Under the pieces are notes generated by a model. That model did not search any database. It worked only from the letters and a program-made list of their open reading frames with translations, and was not told where the DNA came from. From Deltaproteobacteria bacterium (GTDB taxonomy: Bacteria > Myxococcota_A > UBA9042), in contig JACKFC010000025.1 in NCBI GenBank assembly GCA_020632665.1, positions 1 to 64,000 of the forward strand: a stretch of DNA of 64,000 nucleotides, in the 5' to 3' direction. This document shows, piece after piece, positions 26,860-34,800 of the stretch. The translations under genes were made by a program, and so were the position numbers. Every line of letters starts with the position of its first letter. The first letter of the stretch is position 1.

Positions 26860-28249
26860 GCCCAACGCGACGTCGACGACGCGGCAGACCGCCCGTGACA
26901 AGCTGCCAGCCCGCGCCCTGGGGCCGACGTCGCGCAATAGCGAAGGTCCAGCCTACTGCGTCTGGGAGCTGACCCTGCGCTGCGACCTGGGGTGCCAGCA
27001 TTGCGGCAGCCGCGCAGGTCGCGCACGCGCCGACGAATTGCGCACCGACGAATGCCTCGACGTCGTGCGGCAGCTGGCCGAGGCCGGTGTGCGCGAAGTC
27101 ACGTTGATCGGCGGCGAGGCCTATCTTCGCGACGATTGGCAGCAGATCGCAGCGGCCATCGTGCGGAGCGGGATGGTCTGCAATATGACCACCGGCGCGC
27201 GCAACCTCACCGACGAGCGCGTGCAGCAGGCGGTCGACGCCGGGATGCGCAGCGTCTCGATCTCGCTCGATGGAATCGGCGCCACCCACGACGCCCAACG
27301 TGGCTCGCGCGGTTCGTACGACGCAGCGATGGCGGCGTGTGCGCGCGTCGCGGCGTCGTCGCTGGTGTTGACCAACAACAGCCAGATCAACCGCCTGTCG
27401 TTGCCGGAGTTGCCGGCGATGGCACGGGCGCTGGCCTCGGTCGGTTCGCGCGCCTGGCAGATTCAACTCACCGTGCCGATGGGAAACGCCGCCGACCGGC
27501 CCGCCGTGCTGCTGCAACCCTTCGAGCTGCGGACACTCTTTCCGTTGCTGGTCTGGATCGACGAGACCCTGCTGGCGCCGGCGGATATTCTCCTCGCCGC
27601 GGGGAACAACGTCGGCTACTTCGGCCCCTACGAGTCGAAGCTGCGGCTCGGAGGTCGCCGCGGTGCGCACTGGAACGGCTGCAGCGCAGGTCGGCGGACC
27701 ATCGCGCTCGAGGCCGACGGCACGGTCAAGAGCTGCCCATCGTTGAATCGCGACGACTATGGCGGCGGCTCGGTCCGCGAGCGCAGCTTGGCCGATGCGC
27801 TGACGCAGGCGCCGATGCAGCGTCTGCAGCGCCGCACGCCCGCGGACCTGTGGGGCTTCTGTCAGGGATGTTATTACGCTGAGACCTGCCTCGCCGGTTG
27901 CAGCTGGACCAGCCACGTGCTGCTGGGGCGGCCGGGCAACAACCCGTATTGCATCCACCGCGCTATGGACCACGACCGGCGCGGGCTGCGCGAGCGCTTG
28001 GTCCCGGTGCGTGCGGCGCCCGGTGTCCCGTTCGACAACGGCGTCTTCGCGATCGAGGTCGAGCCGGTGTCGGCAGGCAGCGACACCGCCGACGGGACGA
28101 TCTTGGGCCTGCCGCGCGAGCAGGTGCTGGGTTGGCGACCCGACCAGGGTTCGATCCACGACCCTACGACGTTGACCCACGTGCTGCAGCTCGGAGCGTT
28201 GGTGCAGCCGGGGTTGCGACGGCAGGCGATCAACACCCCCAAACGTTGA
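26852..28249 (+). CDS. Radical SAM/SPASM peptide-modifying enzyme
   Basis: The 465-residue enzyme starts at a GTG overlapping the upstream peptide gene; an in-frame ATG at 26768 would overlap far more and is less likely. The AdoMet-dependent 4Fe-4S motif is CDLGCQHC (Cys44, Cys48, Cys51), with LIGGEAYLRDDW as the GGE motif. A C-terminal SPASM-type region carries many cysteines (NGCSAG, SCPSLN, GFCQGCYYAETCLAGC, NPYCIH), binding auxiliary clusters. Family members form carbon-carbon, thioether or other crosslinks in ribosomal peptides. The sequence recalls myxobacterial SPASM maturases annotated for GDL-motif peptides; that sub-family name is from memory. Confidence 0.88.
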   Translation: MTEPNATSTTRQTARDKLPARALGPTSRNSEGPAYCVWELTLRCDLGCQHCGSRAGRARADELRTDECLDVVRQLAEAGVREVTLIGGEAYLRDDWQQIAAAIVRSGMVCNMTTGARNLTDERVQQAVDAGMRSVSISLDGIGATHDAQRGSRGSYDAAMAACARVAASSLVLTNNSQINRLSLPELPAMARALASVGSRAWQIQLTVPMGNAADRPAVLLQPFELRTLFPLLVWIDETLLAPADILLAAGNNVGYFGPYESKLRLGGRRGAHWNGCSAGRRTIALEADGTVKSCPSLNRDDYGGGSVRERSLADALTQAPMQRLQRRTPADLWGFCQGCYYAETCLAGCSWTSHVLLGRPGNNPYCIHRAMDHDRRGLRERLVPVRAAPGVPFDNGVFAIEVEPVSAGSDTADGTILGLPREQVLGWRPDQGSIHDPTTLTHVLQLGALVQPGLRRQAINTPKR

Positions 28250-28352
28250 TGCAGCAGGACTTGCGGCCAACTTGGTGAAAGGATTACGTTGCGCTTCACG
28301 GGAGGTGCACAAGGATCTCCCCGATCTCGAGCAGGTCAAAGGAGCGCCCAAG

Positions 28353-28614
28353 GTGCCGACAATCAGCCGATTCTATGGAATCCTGATCCGCATGTTCTAT
28401 GCGGATCATGCGCCTCCGCACTTTCATGCCCAGTACGGTGATTCCCAAGCGATTGTCGACATTCGCCGGCTCGAGATCTTGGAGGGGTGATATTCCGCGC
28501 CGAGCTCGAGAGCTCGTCCTCGACTGGGCGGAGCTCCATCAGGCTGAACTGTTGCAAGACTGGGACCTTTGCCAACGTCATGAGGCACCGCTGCCCATCG
28601 AACCCTTGCGCTGA
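28353..28614 (+). pseudogene. DUF4160 family gene with a frameshift
   Basis: Reading from the GTG at 28353 gives VPTISRFYGILIRMFYADHA, the typical start of DUF4160, but the frame stops at 28490. The rest of the domain (DIPRRARELVLDWAELHQAE) continues in another frame to a TGA at 28614. One extra G in the GGGG run at about 28485-28489 accounts for it. This may be a true mutation or a homopolymer sequencing error. DUF4160 proteins commonly pair with DUF2442, as here, in a presumed toxin-antitoxin-like unit of unknown action. Confidence 0.75.
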
Positions 28615-28621
28615 GGTCGCC

Positions 28622-28876
28622 GTGACGCCACACGTTGTCGAAGTCCAGGTCGTCGAACAAGGTTTGCTCCATGTTCGCTTCGCGGACGGCACGGCTGGTG
28701 ATGTCGTCATGTCGCCGAGCCATATGACGGGGGTATTCGAGAAACTTCGAGATCCCAGCGCGTTTGCGCAGGCGTGTGTGGTCGATGGCTTCGTGACGTG
28801 GCCGGGCGAGCTGGACCTCGCGCCCGACGCGATGTACGCGGCCATTGCTGCGGAGGGTTGCTGGCGGTTGGGCTGA
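28622..28876 (+). CDS. DUF2442 family protein
   Basis: The 84-residue protein starts at a GTG 7 bases after the DUF4160 stop. It carries the DUF2442 pattern: VVEVQVVEQGLLHVRFADG, a central MSPSHMTGVFEKLRD and a tail VTWPGELDLAPDAMY. DUF2442 is a small, probably DNA- or protein-binding domain that co-occurs with DUF4160. Here it would be the partner of the frameshifted gene. Confidence 0.82.
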   Translation: MTPHVVEVQVVEQGLLHVRFADGTAGDVVMSPSHMTGVFEKLRDPSAFAQACVVDGFVTWPGELDLAPDAMYAAIAAEGCWRLG

Positions 28877-29014
28877 GGTGGGTTGACCGCTCGAGCGCCA
28901 CCGTCGTGCCTTCCGGACAGCCATGGCAAGCTTCATCGTAGCGGCACGGGTACCCGAATGCTGTGGGCGCTCCTGCATCCTGGCATCCTGGCTTCCACCC
29001 TTGACCTATGGCTG

Positions 29015-29068
29015 GTTGCTGTTGCTGTTGCTGCCGCTGTTGCTGTTGCTGCCGCTCTAGCTGTAGCT
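29015..29068. repeat. Hexamer microsatellite GYYGCT x9
   Basis: Nine consecutive 6-base units (mostly GTTGCT and GCCGCT, ending CTAGCT GTAGCT) lie between the DUF2442 gene and palindrome A. No gene is evident in 28877-29126. Confidence 0.85.
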
Positions 29069-29126
29069 GACTCGAGTCCCGCCTGTGTTGCGTTCTCGTG
29101 TTTTCCGGGGTCTTGCGAATCCTCAC

Positions 29127-29186
29127 GGTTCCAGGTGCTTATCCTTTATACTCTCCGAAAAGTGTAAAGGATAAGCACCTGGAACC
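29127..29186. repeat. 60-bp palindromic element, copy A
   Basis: Two 30-base arms run from GGTTCCAGGTGCTTATCC to the complementary end CACCTGGAACC and are fully complementary over the outer 22 positions. It carries a C/G pair where copies C and D have A/T, a compensatory difference. On the minus strand it forms the last codons and stop of the interrupted lipoprotein frame. Confidence 0.93.
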
Positions 29187-29593
29187 AATTCCCTCGAAAG
29201 ATTCACACCCCCCACTCGTAGCACACACTGGTAGATCCTTACAATCCACAATGCAGCGGTTGCCCTTTTGAATGCAAGACCCCATGGTTTTGCAAAACAA
29301 CGATTTCTCGCAATGTATATCATCACGCGCTACGCAGAACCCGCTCTCGGAAGCACAGTGGCCAAACACAGCGCATGCATCGGACGCTGCACACTCCTCG
29401 TCGGTCGTTCCCGGCCGCCAACAGTAGCCTTCAGACAGTTCGCATCTCCCCCCAACTTCACATGCGAGTGTCTCACTACAAGCCCCAGAGAGTCCCACCT
29501 GACATCCTAGGGCAGTGCTTTCGCATTCTCCCTCGAACTTGCACTTGTTTGAATTTGCACATGGATCGACCACAACCTTACCGCCGCAGGCTA
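29139..29593 (-). pseudogene. 3' half of a Cys-rich lipoprotein gene split by an IS630 element
   Basis: The minus-strand frame runs LACGGKVVVDPC and then about 120 residues with some 22 cysteines, ending in palindrome A, where it finishes EGIGSRCLSFTLF plus a few residues and a stop. Joined to 31145-31405 with one copy of the duplicated TA removed, it gives one continuous 237-residue frame. The body has regular CxxxxxC spacings as in small disulfide-rich exported proteins. The tail encoded by the palindrome may have replaced the original C-terminus. Confidence 0.82.
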
Positions 29594-29657
29594 GTACCGC
29601 AGGCCGCAAGTTCCTTCCGGGATCGACGAGACCTTGCAGGCCTGCGATCCTGCACGC

Positions 29658-30788
29658 ATGACGATACCCGGCCCGCACTCACGCCCCCTCCCGATGACCG
29701 ACGAACTTCGCTGCTCGCTGCAGGCCCTGGCTGCCAGTACCGCGTCGCCTCACCGACTCGTGCAGCGCGCGCGCATCGTTCTCGCCGCTGCGGATGGCGA
29801 GGACGCCGAGTCCATTGCGCGGCGATTGAGCTGCACGTCGCGAACTGTGCGGACGTGGAAGGCGCGCTGGCGCACCACCCCGGACGTCGATGCCCTCGAG
29901 GACCGCGCCCGCTCGGGCCGGCCGTCGACAGTGGCGCTGTCGGTACGCTGCGAGCTCGTCGCGTTGGCGTGTGAGCGCCCCGACGAAATCGGCGAAGACG
30001 GCAAGGTCAAAGGCAAGGCGGCGTTCCGCGACGTGTGGACGCGCCTGTCGTTGCGAGCCGCGCTCGCGGTGGCTACTGGCGTGTTGCTGTCGGTCAGCGA
30101 GATCGGCCGCATCTTGCGCTACGAGAACTTGCGGCCGCACCGGGTTCGCTACTGGTTGACCAGCAAGGACCCCAACTTCGCCGCCAAGGCCGAGCGCATC
30201 TGCGAGCTGTACCTGCAACCGCCGCCAAGCGCGACGGTGCTGTGCGTCGACGAGAAGCCCGTGCAGGTCCTGGGTCGCAAGCATCCCAGCAAGCTCGGCG
30301 CAGACGGCACGGTCCACAAGGAGTACGAGTACATCCGACGTGGAACCTGCTGCCTGCTCGCCGCGTTCGACGTGCGGACTGGCAAGGTCCACGGCCGCGT
30401 CGTCGACCATCGTACTGCCGAGCAGACGGTCGACTTCATGGAAGAACTTGCCCGACGTCATCCAAGTGGCGAAGTCTGGATCGTCTGGGACAACCTCAAC
30501 ACGCACTACGACGGCCCCTCGCAGCGTTGGACCGAGTTCAACCGCAGGCACGGAAACCGGTTTCACTTCGTCTACACGCCGATCCATGCCTCGTGGCTCA
30601 ACCAGGTCGAGATCTGGTTCTCCAAGCTGCAGCGGCGGATCTTGACCCACGCCGATCTTGCGTCGGTGGCCGCGGCCAAGGCTCGTATCGAAGCGTTCAT
30701 CGAGCACCACAACAGCCAAGAGGCCCGACCGTACCGCTGGACCTGGCGCTACAGCGCGCGGCACACTGCTGGCCGACTCGCTGCCTGA
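29658..30788 (+). CDS. IS630-family transposase
   Basis: The 376-residue protein (start ATG at 29658; a TTG 24 bases upstream is possible) has a helix-turn-helix N-terminus (SIARRLSCTSRTVRTWKARW, about residues 55-75) and a Winged-helix_33-like region. The catalytic DDE triad is Asp198 (CVDEKPVQ), Asp278 (VWDNLNTHY) and Glu318 (NQVEIWF), with 39 residues between the last two. All key residues are present and the frame is uninterrupted, so the element may be active. A second ORF follows after 19 bases. Confidence 0.93.
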   Translation: MTIPGPHSRPLPMTDELRCSLQALAASTASPHRLVQRARIVLAAADGEDAESIARRLSCTSRTVRTWKARWRTTPDVDALEDRARSGRPSTVALSVRCELVALACERPDEIGEDGKVKGKAAFRDVWTRLSLRAALAVATGVLLSVSEIGRILRYENLRPHRVRYWLTSKDPNFAAKAERICELYLQPPPSATVLCVDEKPVQVLGRKHPSKLGADGTVHKEYEYIRRGTCCLLAAFDVRTGKVHGRVVDHRTAEQTVDFMEELARRHPSGEVWIVWDNLNTHYDGPSQRWTEFNRRHGNRFHFVYTPIHASWLNQVEIWFSKLQRRILTHADLASVAAAKARIEAFIEHHNSQEARPYRWTWRYSARHTAGRLAA

Positions 30789-30807
30789 GGCAGCAACAGG
30801 TGCAGCG

Positions 30808-31140
30808 ATGGCCGGCATGCCCGTGAAGTTCTTGACCGAGGACGTACTCTCGAAGCTCCGGCCTTTTCCAGAGTTGGCGCACCTGCGCGTACGACCGCAC
30901 GGCGAGACCCTGGTCATCGAGTCGGGACCCGACGACGACCCGATCCGCCACGCCCGGTTGCGGCGCCAGACCGTGCATCTGTGGACGCTCGACGTCGCCG
31001 ACCACCGCGGTCGATGGCAGCCCACGCCGTTTCGCGACAGACTACACAGCGTCGTCGAGCTGCTCCTCGGGCAGTTCGGCTGGGTCCTCGAGGATCGGCT
31101 CGGGGATGGTGCCGAACCCGGAAGGGACTTGGGATCTTGA
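30808..31140 (+). CDS. Passenger protein within the IS630 element
   Basis: The 110-residue protein begins MAGMPVKFLTEDVLSKLRPF and ends inside the right terminal repeat, the TGA lying 4 bases from the element end. It is acidic at the C-terminus, has no Cys and no motif I recognise. It is co-directional with the transposase with 19 bases between. It may be an accessory transposition factor or a cargo gene. Confidence 0.6.
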   Translation: MAGMPVKFLTEDVLSKLRPFPELAHLRVRPHGETLVIESGPDDDPIRHARLRRQTVHLWTLDVADHRGRWQPTPFRDRLHSVVELLLGQFGWVLEDRLGDGAEPGRDLGS

Positions 31141-31144
31141 GTAC

Positions 31145-31405
31145 TAGCTCTACTCTTCCCGGTTCAGCATCACCAAGGCTAGTATCCAACAAGGACCGAA
31201 TCGAAGTATCTGCTGGCTCAACATGACTGTCTCCAACGACCTCGTCGACAGGTTTGTTGCCCGAGTCGGTGCCCTCGATCGGCATTGGAGTACATGCGGC
31301 AACGACTGCCACAAGCATGCCAGCGGACAAGAACTCCGCCATCCAAAGGACGTAGAACAGGCAAATTGCCCAAGTTCGTCTGCTAGCCACTGCAACTTCT
31401 GCCAT
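31145..31405 (-). pseudogene. 5' half of the Cys-rich lipoprotein gene split by the IS630 element
   Basis: A good RBS (AAGGAG, about 7 bases upstream) precedes the ATG at 31405. The N-terminus is hydrophobic and ends in the lipobox VVAAC (Cys38), followed by an acidic linker with TPMPIEGTDSGNKPV. The frame is cut after codon 87 by the element. Codon 87 (CTA) is completed by the TA target, and the downstream half is in the same phase. Confidence 0.82.
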
Positions 31406-31584
31406 CACTCGACTCCTTCCGCTGGTCGCCAAACAGCGGCTCACTTCGACGGGTACCCCGCTGTGCGCGGAATTTTGCATACGGCGGCTTGGTCCAGCAA
31501 GCAATCCTATCCCCTGCTGGTACCCGGTGCTCAAGCTCTCCCGAACGCTCGCGGTTCCATCTCTCATGCTTTATCCAGCCTCGC

Positions 31585-31644
31585 GGTTCCAGGTGCCTGT
31601 ACTTCGTACTTTCCAGAAAGTGTAAAGTATAAGCACCTGGAACC
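31585..31644. repeat. 60-bp palindromic element, copy B
   Basis: Same outer arms (GGTTCCAGGTGC / GCACCTGGAACC) and exact 60-bp length. The left arm has five transitions relative to copy D, giving wobble or mismatched pairs, so this copy looks partly decayed. A second GGTTCC box stands 32 bases to the left. It lies 180 bp upstream of the interrupted lipoprotein start and 10 bp before the duplicated symporter end. Confidence 0.9.
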
Positions 31645-31654
31645 AATTCTTCTA

Positions 31655-31758
31655 CGATCGGCTTTCTCTGGTACAACGTCATCGGCTGTGGGTTGGTGAT
31701 GGCGTTGGCTTCGGTGTTGGCTGCGGCGGGGTTTGGCCGGCGGGTGCTGCACGGGTAG
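31655..31758 (+). pseudogene. Duplicated 3' end of the sodium:solute symporter gene
   Basis: Bases 31655-31733 match 26285-26363 exactly. The symporter frame continues into a different tail (FGRRVLHG) and a TAG at 31756. Nothing upstream of 31655 matches the transporter; palindrome B is there instead. It is either the displaced original end of the gene or a fragment of a paralogue. Confidence 0.88.
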
Positions 31759-31819
31759 GGCTGGCGGGCGGGTTTCCGTCGCAGCGCCCACCACCGCTCG
31801 AGCGTCGCTGCAGCGCAGG

Positions 31820-34800
31820 TCAGAGCGGCGCCAGCACGCGGCCCGGGGTGGGGAACTTGGAGACGGAAGTGATCGACCCGCCGCGGCCGAGCGACCCGAA
31901 GAGGTTGTCGCCCCAGCAGCGGATCGCGCCGTCGCCGCTGCGCGCGCAGACCTTGGTGCCGATGAACGACGCGATGCTGATTTGGGTCACGCCTGTCACC
32001 CCGTTGACCGCGGTCGGCTTGCTGAGACTCGACGATGTGCCGCCGTTGCCGAGCTGACCGGAGTTGTTGCCGCCCCAGCAGCGCAGCTGGCCGCCCACGG
32101 CGTCGACGCTGCAGCCGTTCCCCGAGTCGATGTCGAAGGTCGAAATCGCAGCGGGCAGGGTGAATTTGGTCAGGCCGTAGATGGTGCCGCTGGTGCCGCC
32201 GTTGCCGAAGATATTCGTCACATTGCGCCCCCAACACCAGAGCACCGCGGCCTCACTGGCACCGCTGGCGTGGATGCAGCCTTGCTGCTGGCCGAGTCGG
32301 GTCAGGGTGGGCGCTTGGCCGGGGATATTGCCGACGTGTTTCTTGACGTGGGTGAAGCCGCCCTGACCGCCGAGGAGGCCGTCGACATTGCTGCCCCAAC
32401 AGTGCACCGCCCGCTGCGAGGCGCTGGCGGCCGAGATCGCGCAGGTGGTCGACTCGCCGGTCGCGACCTCGTCGCCGCTGTAGCCCGCGCTGGTGGGCAC
32501 GGATACGGTCTTCGTCGCGGCAGAGATGCCGACCTGCCCATCGAGGTTGTGGCCCCAGCAGTTGATCACCGCTCCCTTGCGCGCGCAGGCATACCCGATC
32601 CCGACGCTGACCTCGTCTTGGCCGGAGAGGCCCTTGACCTGCGTCGGCGTGGCGAGCACCGACGCCGAGCTGCCGGTGCCAGACAGCCCGCTGTTGCTGC
32701 CCCAGGTCCAGATCGTGCCGTCGCTGCGCCGCGCGTAGGCCCGATACGAGTCGACCCCGACATCGACGGCATCGCTGATGCCCGGAACGAGTATCGGCCG
32801 ACTGCTCGCCACGGAGCTGCCCTTGCCGAGCAGCTTCTGCTGGCCCCAGCACGCCACCGCGCCGTCGTTGAGCACCGCGCAGCCGCCGACGAGGCCTGCC
32901 GCGACGCGCTTGCCGACCAGGTAGCAGGTGCCCGCCTCACAGCGGCCGTGGCTACCCAGGCCGCAGATCGACGCGTCGGCCAGGGCCGTGTGCACGCATT
33001 TGCCCGTCGCGCCGTTGCAGCTGTCGGTCGTGCACGGGTTGGCGTCGTCGCAGTTCTTGGCCTTGCCGGCGGTGCAGGAGCCGTTCTTGCAGGCGTCGCT
33101 CTGCGTGCAGGCGTCGCCGTCGGCGTCACAGGGCTCGCTGTTCGGCGTGTTCACGCAACCTTTGGCCTTGTCGCAGCTATCGGTGGTGCAGGCGTTGTTG
33201 TCGTTGCAGTCCAGCGCCTTGCCGTCGAACTGGCAGGAGTTGGAGAGGCAGAGGTAGGCGCCGTTGCAGACGCTCGCGTCGTCGAAGGGCTTGCAATCTT
33301 CGGCCGTCTTGCAGCCGCAGACGCCCTTGCCGGCTTGGCAGCTGCCCTTGCCGTCGCAGACGTCGCCTCCGGTGCAGAACTCACCGTCTTCGCAAGCCTC
33401 GCCGACCTGTGCGGGCTGCATGCTGCAGGTCCCCGTCTTGCCGTCGCAGGTGTTGCGCAGGCAATCGGTGTCGTTGACGCTGGGGCAACTCACCACGGTC
33501 GGGGGGCTCACCGTGCAGGCCGCTGCGGCTTCGCCGAAGGATTTGTCGCAGTAGAGCACGCCGTTGCAGAGGTCGCCGTCTTCTTTGTCGGCGCAGTCGG
33601 CGTCGGTCTGGCAGGGGCAGACGGGCGTACCGGCGATGCACGAGCCGCTGCCGTCGCAGATATCGCCGGCGGTGCAGGTGGTGCCGTCCGCGTCGCAGGC
33701 GGTCTGCACTTTCAGCGGGGTCATCGCGCATTTGCCGGTCTTGCTGTCGCAGAGGTTGCGCAGGCAGGCGGTGTCGTTGACGGTCGGGCAGTGTACCAGG
33801 GACTTCGGGTTGACCTTGCAGGCGCCCTTGCCGTCCTTGCCGGCGACCGGATCGCAGTAGAGGGTGCCGGTGCAGGGGTCGCCGTCTTCCTGGCCAGCGC
33901 AGTCGGCGTCCTTGCTGCAGGCGCAGACGTCGGTGCCGCCGCTGCAGTTGCCGTTGCCGCAGGTCTCACCGACGGTGCATTTCGAGCCGTCGTCGCAGGC
34001 CTTGCCCTCGGCGACCGGCAGCAGCGCGCATTTGCCGGTCTTGGCTTGGCAGAGGTTCTGCCGGCATGCGGTGTCGTCGAGCGTCGGGCAGCTCACCACC
34101 GTCGTCGGGTTGAGTAGGCAGGCACCTTTGGCCTTGTCGCAGTAGAGCGTGCCGTTGCAGGCGTCGCCGTCTTCTTCGCCGGCGCAGTCGGCGTCCTCCT
34201 TGCAGCAGGTCCAGGCGCCGGGCGAGCAGGCGCCGCTGCCGTCGCAGATGTCGCCTTCGGTGCATTTGACGCCGTCGTCGCAGAGCGTGCCCAGCGGCTG
34301 CGGCCCCTTCTTGCAGGCGCCGCTCGACGGCTCACAAGTCGTGATGACGCAGTCACCGTCGCCGCTGGTATTGCACACGACGACCGTCCCCGGGTTGACC
34401 TTGCAGCTCCAGCTCGCCGTGCTCTTGTCGCAATAGGGTAGGCCGTTGCATTGGTCGCCGTCGTCGATGCAGTCGGCGTCGGCGGTGCACTTGCAGGCGC
34501 TGGTGTCGGCCTTGCAGCTGCCCTCGCTGCAGCCGTCGCCCTTGCTGCAGGCGAGGCCGTCGTCGCAAGGCGTCGTCGCGGCGTTGGGCAGGTCTGCGGC
34601 GACGACTTCGCGGCGGCAGCCCTTCTGCGCTTGGCCCGGCTTTGCGGGCAGATCGCAGATCTCCACGGTTCGCTCGATCGGGGTCTTCTGGCAGGCACCG
34701 GTGGTGGAGAGGCAGGCGTTCTTGCTGCAGGCGCCGTCGGCGCTGTCGTCGCAGACCTTGGTCAGCGCCGGGTTCGGCTCGCAGCTGTAGAGCAGGCCGT

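Larger units (their letters stand above)
29594..31144 (+). mobile_element. IS630-family insertion sequence with a passenger ORF
   Basis: The 1551-bp element is flanked by TA on both sides (29592-29593 and 31145-31146), the expected IS630/Tc1-mariner target duplication. Both ends begin GTAC, and at the same offset (13 bases in) carry 19-base inverted repeats, 17 of 19 matching (CAAGTTCCTTCCGGGATCG left; its counterpart at 31113-31131). It encodes a DDE transposase and a 110-residue second protein, longer than the roughly 1.1-1.2 kb usual for the family. Removing the element plus one TA restores the lipoprotein frame. Confidence 0.92.

Noticed and set aside
21994..26937. Long minus-strand frame opposite the PIG-L and symporter genes
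   Set aside because: Antisense to genes with clear motifs; repetitive charged translation without domains.
26383..31654. Integrative element with its own integrase
   Set aside because: The 79-bp direct repeats suggest it, but no tyrosine or serine recombinase is encoded between them, so it is kept only as a hypothesis in the findings.
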